A DNA stretch of 64,000 nt from Cephalotus follicularis (lineage: Eukaryota > Streptophyta > Magnoliopsida > Oxalidales > Cephalotaceae). How positions within the stretch are numbered: the stretch's first letter is position 1; each line of letters opens with the position of its first letter. A program made the translations under genes and the position numbers. Under the pieces are notes generated by a model, which did no database searches, was not told the DNA's origin, and saw only the letters and a list, made by a program, of their open reading frames with translations. Below, piece by piece: positions 33,299-45,485 of the stretch. The stretch is taken from positions 1-64,000 of the forward strand of contig BDDD01002033.1 in assembly GCA_001972305.1 (NCBI GenBank). Reading direction: 5' to 3'.

Positions 33299-34190
33299 GC
33301 ACAGGACAAGTGTCTGTGCATGGCGCGAGATAGAGGTAAGGCGCATCATGCAAGGACAGGTGTTGTGCGCGTGCCACCAACTGTAACAACATGCAAGGGT
33401 GATGTCTTGCATGTCCCCTATTCCTCTTGCAGGCCTGCACACCTGCAACACAACAGGATCTGTGAGATGAAACAAAGGAAAATGAAGACATTCATGAGAG
33501 AGAGAGAAAGTTGACTAACAGATGAATTAAAGACATGAAATTGAGCCTTATATCAGTTGATACATGAGTTAGTTGAGTGTTAGAAAACACTGAGAAATAG
33601 AGAAACTATCTGGACAGTTGCTGGGAAATTGATGGAGGTTGCATGTTGATGTTGGAAGCTCAAGGTGGGAATTAAAGCTTGATTCTCCCTGGTAAGTCAC
33701 CAATCCGAGTTCATTACCGATGTTAAGATTGTTAGTAACGCAACATACTAATGTTAGATGTATATACCACTGTTAACATGATCATGAACAATAAGCCTGG
33801 AATTGGAGATTGAACTTGGTTAGTTAGGAAATGGAAATGGAACTTAGGAAATTGATTATAAGCTTCTGACTCAATTCTTGATGTTATCACGGTTAGATAA
33901 CTAGTGAAACTTACTGTTTTGGTATCTAAACCCATAAACGTGCAACTGTATAGAATAACCTGCTGGAATTGGAAAGTTGGTGTGGAGTTGAGACTTGGAA
34001 CTCAAAGAGAGAAATCAACTCAATTTGATTTCGGGATAGCGATTGAGGTAGGGGTATTGACATGTTTTAGAAGATATGATATGTATATCATGCCTGGATG
34101 TTTTCTGTATGATTGCATGTTATGGATTGATTGAAATTGGATTGTGAGTAGTGCATGCCCTAACTACTACCTGGCGATTCTGGATAAGAA

Positions 34191-34284
34191 CACTCGACTG
34201 TTAATCCCAACAGTCGACTGTTAAGGACAAACAGTCGACTACCTAATTAAAACAACCGGCTATTCTTATGAGCAGCCAACTATT
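34191..34284 (+). repeat. ACAGTCGACTG word cluster 2 in S1
   Basis: CACTCGACTGTT, the perfect palindrome AACAGTCGACTGTT, AACAGTCGACTACC, then decayed AACAACCGGCTATT and AGCAGCCAACTATT. Confidence 0.85.
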
Positions 34285-35584
34285 AGGTGACAAAATTCTA
34301 AAATTAGTTGCTGTTAGGCTTATAATTGAGTGTAATTACCATGGCCTCCACATGGGATGATTGTAACAGTCAATCCTGGTCTTAAGTAGTTAGATTACAA
34401 AAAGTGAACCACTTATGCACTCATTGTGACAAGTTGTGCAAGAATGACTAGGGTATACTAACATCTTGTTGAACCCTTGAATTGATTGTTCCGCTGCTGT
34501 TTATTGATGTTGTTGTACATACTGTTTAGATATTAAGTATTCATAAATACTATGGTTACAGTTAATATTAATGATTGAACCAACTAGTGCTATAAGCACG
34601 CACATGGATTTCTTTATCGTTTTCCAAACGAAAACTTATTATCAAATGAATTACTGATTTTCCTCCAATGAGAGGCACCATTAATGTACTGAATACTGTT
34701 TCCTCCAAAGAGAGGTACAATCACTGAATTGTTAAATGTTTCAAAGAGAACAACCTTTATATTACACAATCTAGATATATGTAATATTGCTACTGAATTA
34801 ATTGCATTGTTTGTCTATGCTTATTGTCGTTAGTCGAGTGATAGGAGACATCACTGGCTACGGGGTGGTCCTATGTGCCAGGAGTTGGCTAGAGCTCTCA
34901 CCACACTTATCTGCAATGCAGATCCTGATTGTTACCTGCCCTCTAAATGCCGGTAGAATTGACCTGATCTATCATCTTCGAAGTGTAGGGTGATAGTTAA
35001 GTGTTGCACAGTTGGTGTTAGGAGTTAGCGACATATGACACCCAAACCACTGTATTAATTGATTTTACCCTTGTGCGGTATTCCTGATTTGTATTGTCTA
35101 TGGCCACTTGGCTTGGTTGCTTATATATATTGAAATACTTATATATATGTTATTTCATATAACTAACATGCATGTTACATTTATATATTCTTTATCATAC
35201 TTTATTCCTACTTAGCCAAGTGAGGACAATGGCTAACCCCCTACAATTTCAGTTTAAGTGAAGGCGTTCGGGACGTGCTGCTGAAGCTTTATTGAAGAGC
35301 TTCTTTTTGTTAAGGTTGTTATTCCTTATGTTTTGTATTGAAATGAACGATCACACTCCGTTGTCGTTGTCTTTACATTTCCAATATGTAAAAGAATAAT
35401 TTTGTTATGTACTATGTACAAGCACGTAGTATGGGCTGCGTGCGGATAATTTTATAATCCGGCAATTGGAATGCTTCCGCTATGGTTTAATGAATTTGTT
35501 AAATGTTGAATGCTGGATTATTATTTATAACTGATATCACCATATATGTTGTCTCTTATTTGGAAAACGGGGTGTGACAAGTAG

Positions 35585-35706
35585 TTTGGAGTCTGATCAA
35601 CGTAGTCTTGGGCAATGATGACTTGTCTACGGAGATGATATAACATAAAGAAAAGATGGATCATATCTAAGAAGAGACAAGTTGTGACTCAGAGATGAAT
35701 ATAGGA
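35585..35706. other. Unassigned background DNA, piece 2
   Basis: 122 bases between S1 and E, continuous with 32693-33015 on the left and 40834 on the right once the insertions are removed. No coding signal. Confidence 0.4.
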
Positions 35707-36637
35707 TGTAACACCCCCGACGGTTGGAATGCTTACAGGGACAAATATCAGAACTAAATAAAAACATAACATAACATAACATAAAACTCAATTTTATTAA
35801 AAAACGTAGTGGTCTGAACATAATCTGAAAATCATAAGCCAAAACCATAATCCGAAATCATCATCCGAAAAGCATAAAATTGTTCAAAACACTGGCCCAA
35901 AACACGACCATAACACTACTGAAAACACAAACGGACCAATCTCTTAGATGATCCTCAAACATAGGTGGACATCTCTCATCACACATTTCCCCGATGTTCC
36001 AGAAAACCTGCCGCATAGAAACAAAAACATGGCTAAGCAAACCTCAGTACAGATAAGGAATGTAAAACAATAAACAGAAATTTAAAAGAAAAACCAATAT
36101 CTGAACTTTAAAATCAGAAACTAACATGGTTAAATATTATTTAAAATGTAAAGCAGAATATTTAAAGAAAATAGTTATATAATCTTCATAACTTTCCTAA
36201 TAGCATAGTATCATAATTTTCCGAATAACATAAATTCATAATTCATAACTTTATCCGATTTCATAATTCCATACAGAGATCTGATGTACATATATAATAT
36301 GCAAGGGGTTCATGAGGCCCACATGCCAAACGGAACGACGTGTACGGCACTACCCAATCAATTCCCAAAATCTGAATCCGATAATAACTAGAGTCGACTC
36401 ATACGCCTCAAATGGATCCATATCCTACCATCAGGATATATATAAAAAGAGACGTCGTAGACCGATCACACCGTTACGGTAGGTGTCATGTCTTCCGTGC
36501 CAAAGAACATGCCTATGAGACCTCATAGATAAGTTTTTCTCTGTATGTCATTATTCCAAAATATTGCTTTATTCCAAAACAATTTAAAACATAAACAGAT
36601 TTTCCGAACATTTTCCAAACATATCATATCATAAAAT

Positions 36638-36823
36638 CAACATACTTCCGAAAGTGAAAGTCATGTCTTACTAAATCAAATCAGCATACTTCCTAAAGTG
36701 AAAGTCATACTCGTTTAACATATATTTCGATAATGAAAGTCATGTTCGTTTAAATCAAAATCAGCATACCTTTGAAAGTGAAAGTCATACTCAACATACT
36801 TTCGATAGTGAAAGTCATGCTCT
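36638..36823. repeat. Five-copy tandem repeat in LTR E
   Basis: Five copies of 'gaaagtcat' preceded by 'catacttccgaaagt' or variants, 30-42 bases apart. Confidence 0.8.
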
Positions 36824-37167
36824 AATTATTAAATCAGTAATATTAAACTTTATTCTCAAGTAATAAAACAGACTTTATAAAACCAAAATAAATATCCGAT
36901 AACGAAAATCCATACATATTCATGAACCAAAGGAGTATCAAATAACGAAGAGTCTGTACTAAAAGCAATATTGAACCCATTTCAATAAAATCAGAGAATA
37001 GCCAAGAACGATAAATATCCGTACCTTAGCCATTCGAAAACTAAACAAATTCCGAATACGAAACAAAAGCACACTTGTAACACTCTAAGCTCCACCACAT
37101 ATGTTACAATACCCTAATCAGATTATTTCAAACATTACCACAACGAAAATATCAAATTGCCAGAACA

Positions 37168-37460
37168 AAGCGTCGACGTGCATGTCAAAAGCATCAACTC
37201 TTAACATAGGGCGTCGACGGTTTCGACACAGCAAAGGCCAAAATATTAATCAAAGCGTCGAAGAACAATATGAAAATCCACGACATAAGCGTCGACGTGC
37301 AAGGACGGGCGTCGACGTGCAAGGACGAACGTCGACGGTTTAGGCATAAGCGTTGACGGTAAAAACGAAACAGTCGATGCTTAGACACATGCACGACATT
37401 TTAAAGCAGACTTTACACACATAGGCGTTGACGCTTACGATAGGCGTCGACGTTTTACGT
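37168..37460. repeat. GCGTCGACG word cluster 1 in LTR E
   Basis: About eleven words such as AAGCGTCGACGTGC, GGGCGTCGACGG, AAGCGTCGAAG, AACGTCGACGG, AGCGTTGACGG, ACAGTCGATGC, AGGCGTTGACGC and AGGCGTCGACG. Confidence 0.85.
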
Positions 37461-38040
37461 CAAAAACATTAAACTAGTTTCAGAAATCAGTTGAAATAAT
37501 GACTATAATCCAATTTTCTTTGCACAAATCATGGAGCAGTAGTATGTACAAGTTTTATAACATGGTTTCCTTGCTTCAAATATCAGTATAACAGATTAAA
37601 CATATAAGTACATGAATAAACAGATTGGAAATTAACAGTAGTAATTTTTCTTTCAAAACCAGGTTCTAAAATCATGATTGAAGATAATTCCTAACATGTT
37701 TTAGTTCAAACTAATGATTAATAGTAAAACTAAATAATAAAAACAATAACTTTCGTTCAGAAAGTACCTTCAAATGACGCCAAAAACGATGCAAAAACAG
37801 TGCAAGAAAGTGGTTGCTTCAGTTTTGTAAAGAAAATGTGCAGGTGCAGTGTCTTAAAAAGAGAGAAGAAATCATGGGTTTAATGGCCAAAACGTGTAGT
37901 TTAATGACATAATCGGTGAGTTAAAAACATTCCTTACAAGCCAAAACGCGTCTGATAAAGAAGGAAATCAGATAACCAAATTAGGGAAAGAATCCCTCTT
38001 TCCAAAAACAAAGACACTGTCCAAACAAAAATAGAAAACC

Positions 38041-38200
38041 CGACGCAAGCGTCGACGATCATGCCAAGCGTCGACGCTTACCTCTTTACAGTCAAAAGTG
38101 TCGATGTCAATTGCATAAGAGTCGACATGTTTCATCTCGAAAGAACTACGAAACTTCAACGCCAAAGCGTCGACGGTTATACTGAAGGCGTCGATGCTTA
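38041..38200. repeat. GCGTCGACG word cluster 2 in LTR E
   Basis: AAGCGTCGACGATC, AAGCGTCGACGCTT (perfect 14-bp palindrome near 38069-38082), GTGTCGATG, GAGTCGACATG, AAGCGTCGACGG and GGCGTCGATGC. Confidence 0.85.
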
Positions 38201-38689
38201 ATGCCTAGAATTCAAAAACAATGAATTTTCAAAAATAAATCAAATGGTCCAAATAACATAACATATATAAAAAACAAAAACATAACACATAACAATAACA
38301 CGTTGGCATAGTGTGAAGACCCGTCCCTCAGGATAACCACCTCGGACGAATCGCCCGGCAGGAAGGAGGAATTTCCCATCTCCTCTAAGCCAAAACAACG
38401 CCACAACTCCTGGCAGGGAGGAAAGTAAAACAAGAAATGGCATAACTGTAATTAACCCTTACACAAAACCATTCAAACTCACCGTTTAACTAAAGGGGAC
38501 ACACAGAACAACCACTGCCCAAACGCACCGTTCCGCTAAAGGAACATGCTAGGGGAGGGAGCCAGGGTAGAGAACGTAACACTACGTCTTGCCAGGGGTC
38601 CCGGGCAGGGGATGCCAACATCACCCAACATAACACGACATATCACAAGCCATGCCTGCACCTCCATCCTAAGACATGCCTTCCCCAGA

Positions 38690-38850
38690 TGAGCCATCCT
38701 CGGGCATGTCCTCATTGGACGACTAACCTCGAACATGTCCTCCCCGGGCATGACCTCCCTGGGCATGTCCTCCCCGGACAAAAAGTTCTCCTCGGACGTC
38801 TCCTCGGACAACGTGTTCTCCTCGGACAACATGTTCTCCTCGGACAGAGC
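38690..38850. repeat. TCCTCGGAC word array in D1
   Basis: Repeated 'tcctcggacaacatgttc', 'tcctcggacgtc' and earlier 'catgtcctccccgggcatg', giving a string of 18-24-bp units. Confidence 0.8.
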
Positions 38851-39749
38851 CCGACGACAAGTGCCAGACCACAACATAAACCAACCCAGCCCTAACAACC
38901 CTGAGGTCAGGACACGAGCCCCACAGGTTGACCCCCGGCCCGGGGAGATCCCCCAACCTGTCCGACCTTGGGTAACCTTCTCGGTAAACAAGCAGAAGAT
39001 CATAACACAACGTTTCAAGTAAAAACACGAAACCTCTTCATTAAACACAATAAATCATCTCAAGAACATATTATATTATCATTCCAAAATAATATATATA
39101 TCAAGTTCACAAGTGTCGTCCCCTGCTCAAAAGCCGAGGACCCATACAAAATAATATCATTTCCTCCTCAGGCTGAGGAACATACAACAAAAGAATAAAA
39201 CCCATATGCCCCATGAATGCATGCAAGGATGAGCCCGTTAAGCCGGCAGCTCTGCTCATCCCCCGCAGACTACCTTGTCAACCCAAAAGACTGCCCTGGC
39301 AGCCACAATAGCTTCCTCTACAAAACAACTGGGAGGGGATTAGTCCAAATGACTAGTGAGCAAGAACAAGCATTCTCCAGAGCATCCACAACCACTGGAC
39401 GCACAAGGAAACATATATCAGGTCATACCCATCTGGGAGAAACAAGAATATATCAGGGAACAATAAAAGAATGTACAACTCAACCACATGACAACTTCCA
39501 GCTCCTCGGAGCCTGTCAAGAGAGTTCAAATATCAACAAGTATGAGAATCCAATAAAAGTTACATCGCAACGTGTAATAACAACTGTGCCAAGGATCACC
39601 AACAAGGAAGAGGAAAACAACCACACATCACAAAACCCGTGGTCTACCGTCATACACCACGACACCACCCATATCCACTACCCAAACCAGGGTCTGCTGC
39701 CATCCCAGGCCAAACAGACACACACAATCTATCCAGGCCTTGCCTGATA

Positions 39750-39960
39750 TGTCTATCCGGACCTCGTCCGCTAGTGTCTATCCGGACCTCGTCCGCTAGT
39801 ATCTATCCGGACCTCATCCACTAGTATCTATCTGAGTCTCAGCTCGCTATCCACCATAGTATCCGTGGTCTGCCGCCATAACAGGCGAAACACACACCTA
39901 TCCAGGCCTTGCCTGCTATGTCTATCCGGACCTCGTCTGCTAGTGTCTATCTGAGCCAGA
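39750..39960. repeat. CTATCCGGACCTCGTCCGCTAG repeat in D1
   Basis: Units of about 27 bp, three adjacent and one more near 39917, plus related 'tatccaggccttgcct' units. Each carries a small inverted repeat, CGGAC and GTCCG around CTC. Confidence 0.8.
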
Positions 39961-40833
39961 GCTCACTAAACTCTATCCGTACAACCAGGGGAAAACCAAG
40001 AAAACAAGCCGCACAATTCTGTGCACCCCTCACAAAAGAGGAAAACCAAGGTATAAGGAGAGAATCATCAACAAAGATAACAACACATCCGAAGACAAAA
40101 ATGCACCATCCTGAGGACCAACCGAGCTCTCAAGCTCATCCCAGATCAAGAACACAATATACAAGATAACCGAGATTCCAAATCCCCAAGTAAAACATTC
40201 AACCAGAGGACAATAACAGGCACACGTAAATATCAAATAAAAGAAAGAGGAGAATGTCCCACTCACAAATCTCCCCACAAGCTACCGTCGACCAACCCCA
40301 AGATGCTCCGTCTCAGCAATGGGACCGTCGTCTGCAAAACTAACACGAATCAACCCAGGAAGAAACACAAACACATACATAAACATAACATAACCAGCCA
40401 AACCAGGCCATAATCCTCTTCCTTGGCCCGAGCACAACATACCACCATGCCCTTACCGAAACCAGAGATGGTAGGAGCTCACCTCCAAAGCTCAAAAGCA
40501 AGACAAAGACTCCAACTCTCGGCAAGGAAGAAGAAGATGAGAGCTCTCTCTTTCTTTCTCTCTCTCCAAAAACCGAACTCACTTACCATGAAGAACTACC
40601 AACTCCAACAACTTATTATCCCAACACCACCTTGGGAACAACAAGCTTCCTCAAGAAGCTAACGATAAAATCAATATAATAACCTAAACCATTCTTGTCC
40701 ATATGTTTTAAATAAGCCATTAACCACACAAAATCAACTTAGGTCCATTCCATGAACCAAACTAAGCCTTAAGATATAATCCTCTAAAAATAGGTACGGG
40801 GTATTACACATAGAAACGTGGTATTACATAGGA

Positions 40834-41300
40834 CGTGTGAGGAGAAGCATTGGGTCCTTCCTCTGTGTGGAAAGTGGAATATTTCTTATACCTCCTCCAC
40901 TTTCCTTAGGGATTTGGAATTAACAATTTGTCTCCTTTATCAACTATGCCCTATTGTGAAGACCCTTTCAATAAGCAAGGAAGAAGATTAGCCTCTTGTT
41001 CAAAGGATGGCTAGCGTGAAGCAAACTATCAAATCGGTAAAGGAAGAGGTAGAGATAGAATGATTAGTCATATTGTAGCGTAAGATGCTGAGAGGCATGT
41101 GGTGGAAGTGAGACCCACTAGTGATACCAATGGGCATGACTGGAGGTAGGGGAGAACACCAAAGATGGAAAAAATATTTGATCCCCACGAAATGAGCTCT
41201 TTTACTCCTAGAGAATGCACATCTATATTATGTTCCTAAGAACCTCAAAGTGAGAGTCCCTCACGGAAAGGAATCTACTAAGAACGTGCTTGGTAGGTTG
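40834..41300. other. Unassigned background DNA, piece 3
   Basis: No domain recognised in any frame. It joins pieces 1 and 2. It may be old, unrecognised repeat or host DNA. Confidence 0.4.
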
Positions 41301-42840
41301 TGTGAAACCCACACCCTAGGCTAGGATTATGTATATCAGACATTCCATTAATATGTGTGACATAAATTTGTTTCATCAATAAATGAGCGCATCTACATAA
41401 TTGCGTTAGCATTTCATCTCATGCTTTATATATAAATGTATATCTCTAAAACTTTTAGATGTGAAATAAAAATAATATTGATAAAAAAACAAACAATAGA
41501 ACACCATGTGTTTGTTGTTTAACAGATAAACTTCTTTGTAAAAGATATTATCAAGAAGTCTAGCTATCATAACAAAAAGAGAAGAAAATTTCTATAACTC
41601 ACCCGTAGCCATCGTTTCCCCCTCTTCTCCATATTATCCATTTTTGCTTGATCTTTCTCTCAACATTTTTCAAAAATTTCACCATTAAACCTCAAACCCA
41701 ACTAACAAAACTCTCAATCATTAAACCCATTTCTTCATAAACCAAAATATTGCCAAAAAACTCATTGAAAATTGTCTAAAATTTGGCCAAGAAATATTTA
41801 ACCAAGAATATCCATTTCTTTTGATAAATGCTGACTTTTGCGTTTCCTTCATCTCTTACATGATATCCGTTGATAGTAATTTGGGATCTTATTAAAAGTA
41901 GGTATTGTTTTAATTATCTTTAACTATGTTTAGATTATTTTTATGAAAAATTTTATGTCTTGCTTGAATCCCTACAATCATGAAATTTATCTATGTTTGT
42001 AATTTTCACCTTAGATTCCAACCATGCACGATAGATTAGTGAGTAACTTGTACATTATATAAGGAAATGGGAAAATTTACAAACTCAATACTCTTGTGAA
42101 ATTTGTACATATATAAGTAACAAATATTCATACAACATATATATACTCTCACTAACATGCATTTCAAAATGAATTCCATTCACAAGACACTTCATGTAAT
42201 ATCTAACATGGACTAATTATATGAGAAGGTTTCTCGGAGGCTGCTCCCATAGAACTTGATCCTTGACTTACAAGGAGTAGCCAATCTACATTCTTTTGAG
42301 GTGAGTTGCATATTCTGTGAAGACAAAAACTTATAAACTTGTTTATTGACCTTTTATTCAATAAATTAAATTTGAAATTTTTTGGTTACGGTAAATTGTT
42401 TGCTCACTAAACTTGTTTTACGCTTCTTACTTTGAAAATGTGTTTTATGTTAAATATGGGTCAAGCTGATTTGGAAATGAATTTGATTAAGGATTGTGAA
42501 AGGGTTTATTGGATTTTATCTTCTGTTGTACCTAATGCTAGCCATGGGTATCCCGAACCAAAGGGGATATAATACATAGGATATGATCCTTGACCCAAGG
42601 GAATATAAAATAGGTATCCCATACAAAGGGATCATAATACTTGGCATGATATGACCCTTACCATTGGGATATAATTAGATGGCCCCCGCTTTTGATATGT
42701 GACATGTGATGTGATATGTGATTTGAGATGATTAGGGATATTAGCGGAGTCATGGTACCCGAGGTAAATCGATCCTATGGCTAGATCGGGGAAATGACCT
42801 TGGATATGGATTTAAGTTAACCTATGGTTTTGACTGTGAT
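41301..42840 (+). repeat. Probable 5' LTR and leader of element G
   Basis: A likely start TGTGAAACCCACACCC near 41301, then AT-rich and pyrimidine-rich stretches and, at 42540-42680, repeated phrases 'gggtatccc..aaaggg'. It precedes gag-like sequence. No duplication or primer site could be fixed, so the boundaries are approximate. Confidence 0.4.
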
Positions 42841-43159
42841 TATTGTTTCGAGTTTCATTAGAAGTGATAATTTAGGATCCAAATCCAATTGGAGATTGAA
42901 ATCAAATTGGAGATCCAAATCTCCCTAGAGATCCAAATCCCCCTCTATTGAGAATTTAGGATCTCAAGCCCCTGCATCACCAGCTTCTCAAAATGTACAA
43001 AAGAATATAGTCCCTCAACAGTCTTACGTGTGATAGATGTCGTAGAGAGGCAAGAATGTATAATGGAGCAACAAACGCAACATATAAACACTCTCCACGA
43101 ATAAACTATTGATATTTTACAACAGCAAGTAACTTCTCAAGCTGGTCCTTCAACCTTCC
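42841..43159 (+). pseudogene. Element G gag, N-terminal scrap
   Basis: Short repeats of 'gagatccaaatc' (42880-42950) followed by a Gln-rich stretch ending at the F1 insertion. It connects directly with 50430 when F1 is recognised as an insertion at CTTCC. Weak coding signal. Confidence 0.45.
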
Positions 43160-45485
43160 TGTTAGAGAGAGTGTGACTCGTCAAGCCACTAGATGGCTAG
43201 ATGTACTTATACTCTGCTCTTTTTATATACATTCTTGTTCTATTCATGTTACATTGTGCAAATTATATTTTATTAATGGCATAACTATATATATTTTATC
43301 ACATAATTGAAGCATGAAACTGCTTACATATATGGTGCCCTGTCACATCAAAGGGTTGGTTGTTGAGCCAAGGGTTATGAGAGCGACTTCTTTATTCCCC
43401 GTGACTAAACTGTTCCAAGTCATAGGTTCACTTATTTTGGGCATTCGTGAACTGGATAGACTTACCATGTTATGCTTACTCTCATAAATGGGATGGTGGA
43501 GTATCTCATTGCCACTTGGGTTGAACCCTAAAGCTAACGCGGGGTGCGTGCATGTACACTGAACTTGACCCACAATGGGAATTCTATTTGGATGCTCACA
43601 TATCCCGTGTCAGTAGAGTTTCCCATATGAGACTGTAGTGTATAGGCTCTATGAGTCTAGCAAGTTCTTAGTCGACTTGTCTGATCCTTAGACCTGAGAA
43701 ACTACTGTACATTGCATAGAGACTGTTTGACTTTTATTTCTGGCCTACCAAGTTCTTTCGCGGGGCTGGCAAATAGGAAGCTTTTGGGTTCTGCAGGATT
43801 TATGTGAATGTAAGTGAGTTCACAACATGGGATCGTCACACCTGATGTGATGGTGATTGGCTCCATAGTATCTGTATTCATTATGGACTTTGAAATACCT
43901 GGCCAGGCTATGACAAGCTAGAACCTAGGGTTTTCGGAAAGGCTTGTCGATAGTCATGATGGTATATATTGACAGGACCCGTTCCCTTAACCTCTTCCTC
44001 TAACGAGCCCTACCTGGGGAAGGCCTTGTGCCAACAACCCATCTCTGCTAACAACTCACTAAAACTACTAAGATTGATCCTCTGACATGCTACACAAAGG
44101 TCAGATGAGGAGGCCTGGGCTGGGCGCCCAATTGCTGCAAGACAAACAGGGCAGAGGACCCAAAGAAATAGAGGATCCAAACTCCCTGCATCCTTGTATC
44201 CTCAGCACTGCTTAACCAAGACTCCAAAATGCGCCGCATCACTTAACGCTCGAGGACACACATCCTCTACTACCTTTCTCCTTTGCTCTTCTCAAAAGAG
44301 CTCTCCTCTACACAATACTTAACCTTAGCATCAAAACGTACAGCTTAACTTAAAACACTGTTGCGCTAAAAACTAATATAAAACTCTGCCGCATGAAACT
44401 TCAAGTCTTCCTCGGACCTCTGACTCTTGCCTCCTCTGACCTTGTATCTAAGGACTCCTCAACAAGCCTCACACACCACATAAGGCCATATCTCATCATC
44501 CGAGGACTACCTGTCTCCTCGGGTAAGACCTCAAACGCAAAACTATCTGCCCTTGCCATCCTCTGCTATGCTATTTGAGGACTCCCAAGCTCCTCGGATG
44601 AACCTAAAAACATAAAACTCATAACACCAAACATTTATCATATCACAAGGCAAAACTAGTCTACGGACTAGAAACATCTATAGAATTCTTAAAAGTACTA
44701 TTACATAACTCGTTAGTCCTCTGACTAAAAACATACACTGCTTCCTCTTCTCAACAAAAGAATAACATAAGCTCTCTTACTTTAACATATCTTATACAAA
44801 ATATATACTCTCAGCTACTCTACAACAAAAAGAAGGTAGAGGAACCCAAAAGAATGCCCAATGCAATGCCATGCTAGAGGTCTGAGCCGCGTCATCCGAG
44901 ATGCCGAGGACAAAAAGCTACCTTCCTTAGCTCTCCACTACTGGTCTAGAGGATCTCTTCTTCCTGGCTCCTCTGCAAAAGAATCTGTGAGGGGATTAGT
45001 CCAACTGACTAAGTGACTGAGATCAAATCATCATCTGATACATTCTTTAAAATGAATGTGCTGAAAGAAAACATGCCATGAACATGATTAAGGATCCCAA
45101 CTGGGGAAATAAACTACACAAACATATATGTCATGACTCACGTCTGAAGAAAACGCTCAAAGGACATGAAAGAAAGCTTACTCTTTCCTCTGCTTAACTG
45201 ATGCTCTAAGATACTTACAAAAGCTGAAAAATAACTTAAGATAAACAAAGGTTAACTCAAATGCTCTGAAGAGGATCCAACTTAGCCTAAGGTGACGGGG
45301 AGGATGAGTCTTACTCTTGGAATAGGACGAGAACTTGCTTCTCGAAACTTACTTCTTTTGCTTGCTTTACATAATATAGTTGCCAGCTTATAGTGGTTTG
45401 ATGCAGCATGTATACAATAGTAGCCAACTTATAGTGGCCTGAGGTGAGTTGAACTTCGACCGTAGCCGTAATTGGGTAGCCTGCC

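Larger units (their letters stand above)
33016..35579 (+). repeat. Solo LTR S1 (Tekay-like), 2564 bp
   Basis: TGTAATGACCGC...GGGGTGTGACA flanked by perfect AGTAG duplications (33011-33015, 35580-35584) with no internal region, so two LTRs recombined and the interior was lost. It shares 'gtgaggacaatggctaacccc' (35219) and the end with C's LTR. It holds two clusters of ACAGTCGACTG words. Confidence 0.93.
38312..40808 (-). repeat. Solo LTR D1 inside E, 2497 bp
   Basis: Plus-strand ends TGTGAAGACCC and GGGGTATTACA with perfect CATAG duplications (38307-38311, 40809-40813). Related to D2 (43970-48546): similar starts (gacccgt..ccct), shared 'atgtcccactcaca' near the right part, and the same closing bases. 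Rich in CCTCGGAC words (38690-38850) and a CCGGACCTCGTCCG repeat (39750-39960). The open frames across it are translated repeats. Confidence 0.9.
35707..40828 (-). repeat. Solo LTR E (Tekay-like), interrupted by solo LTR D1
   Basis: Plus-strand ends TGTAACACCCCCG and GGTATTACA with perfect TAGGA duplications (35702-35706, 40829-40833). D1 (38312-40808) sits 15 bases from its right (5') end. Without D1 and its duplication E is about 2.6 kb. It has two clusters of GCGTCGACG words (37168-37460, 38041-38200) and a tandem repeat at 36638-36823. Minus orientation follows from the layout of the ends and the word order compared with the other LTRs. No genes. Confidence 0.9.

Noticed and set aside
37168-37460. 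CRISPR array
   Set aside because: Repeats are short, degenerate and irregularly spaced, and the surroundings are plant retroelements; the words also occur in many LTRs.
38536-39048. Frames on both strands in D1 with repeated LSEEN or SSDN peptides
   Set aside because: Direct products of the TCCTCGGAC repeat; not conserved in D2.
41000-41188. Host gene exon in the background near 41000
   Set aside because: A 62-residue frame with no recognisable domain, no splice support and no neighbour coding sequence.
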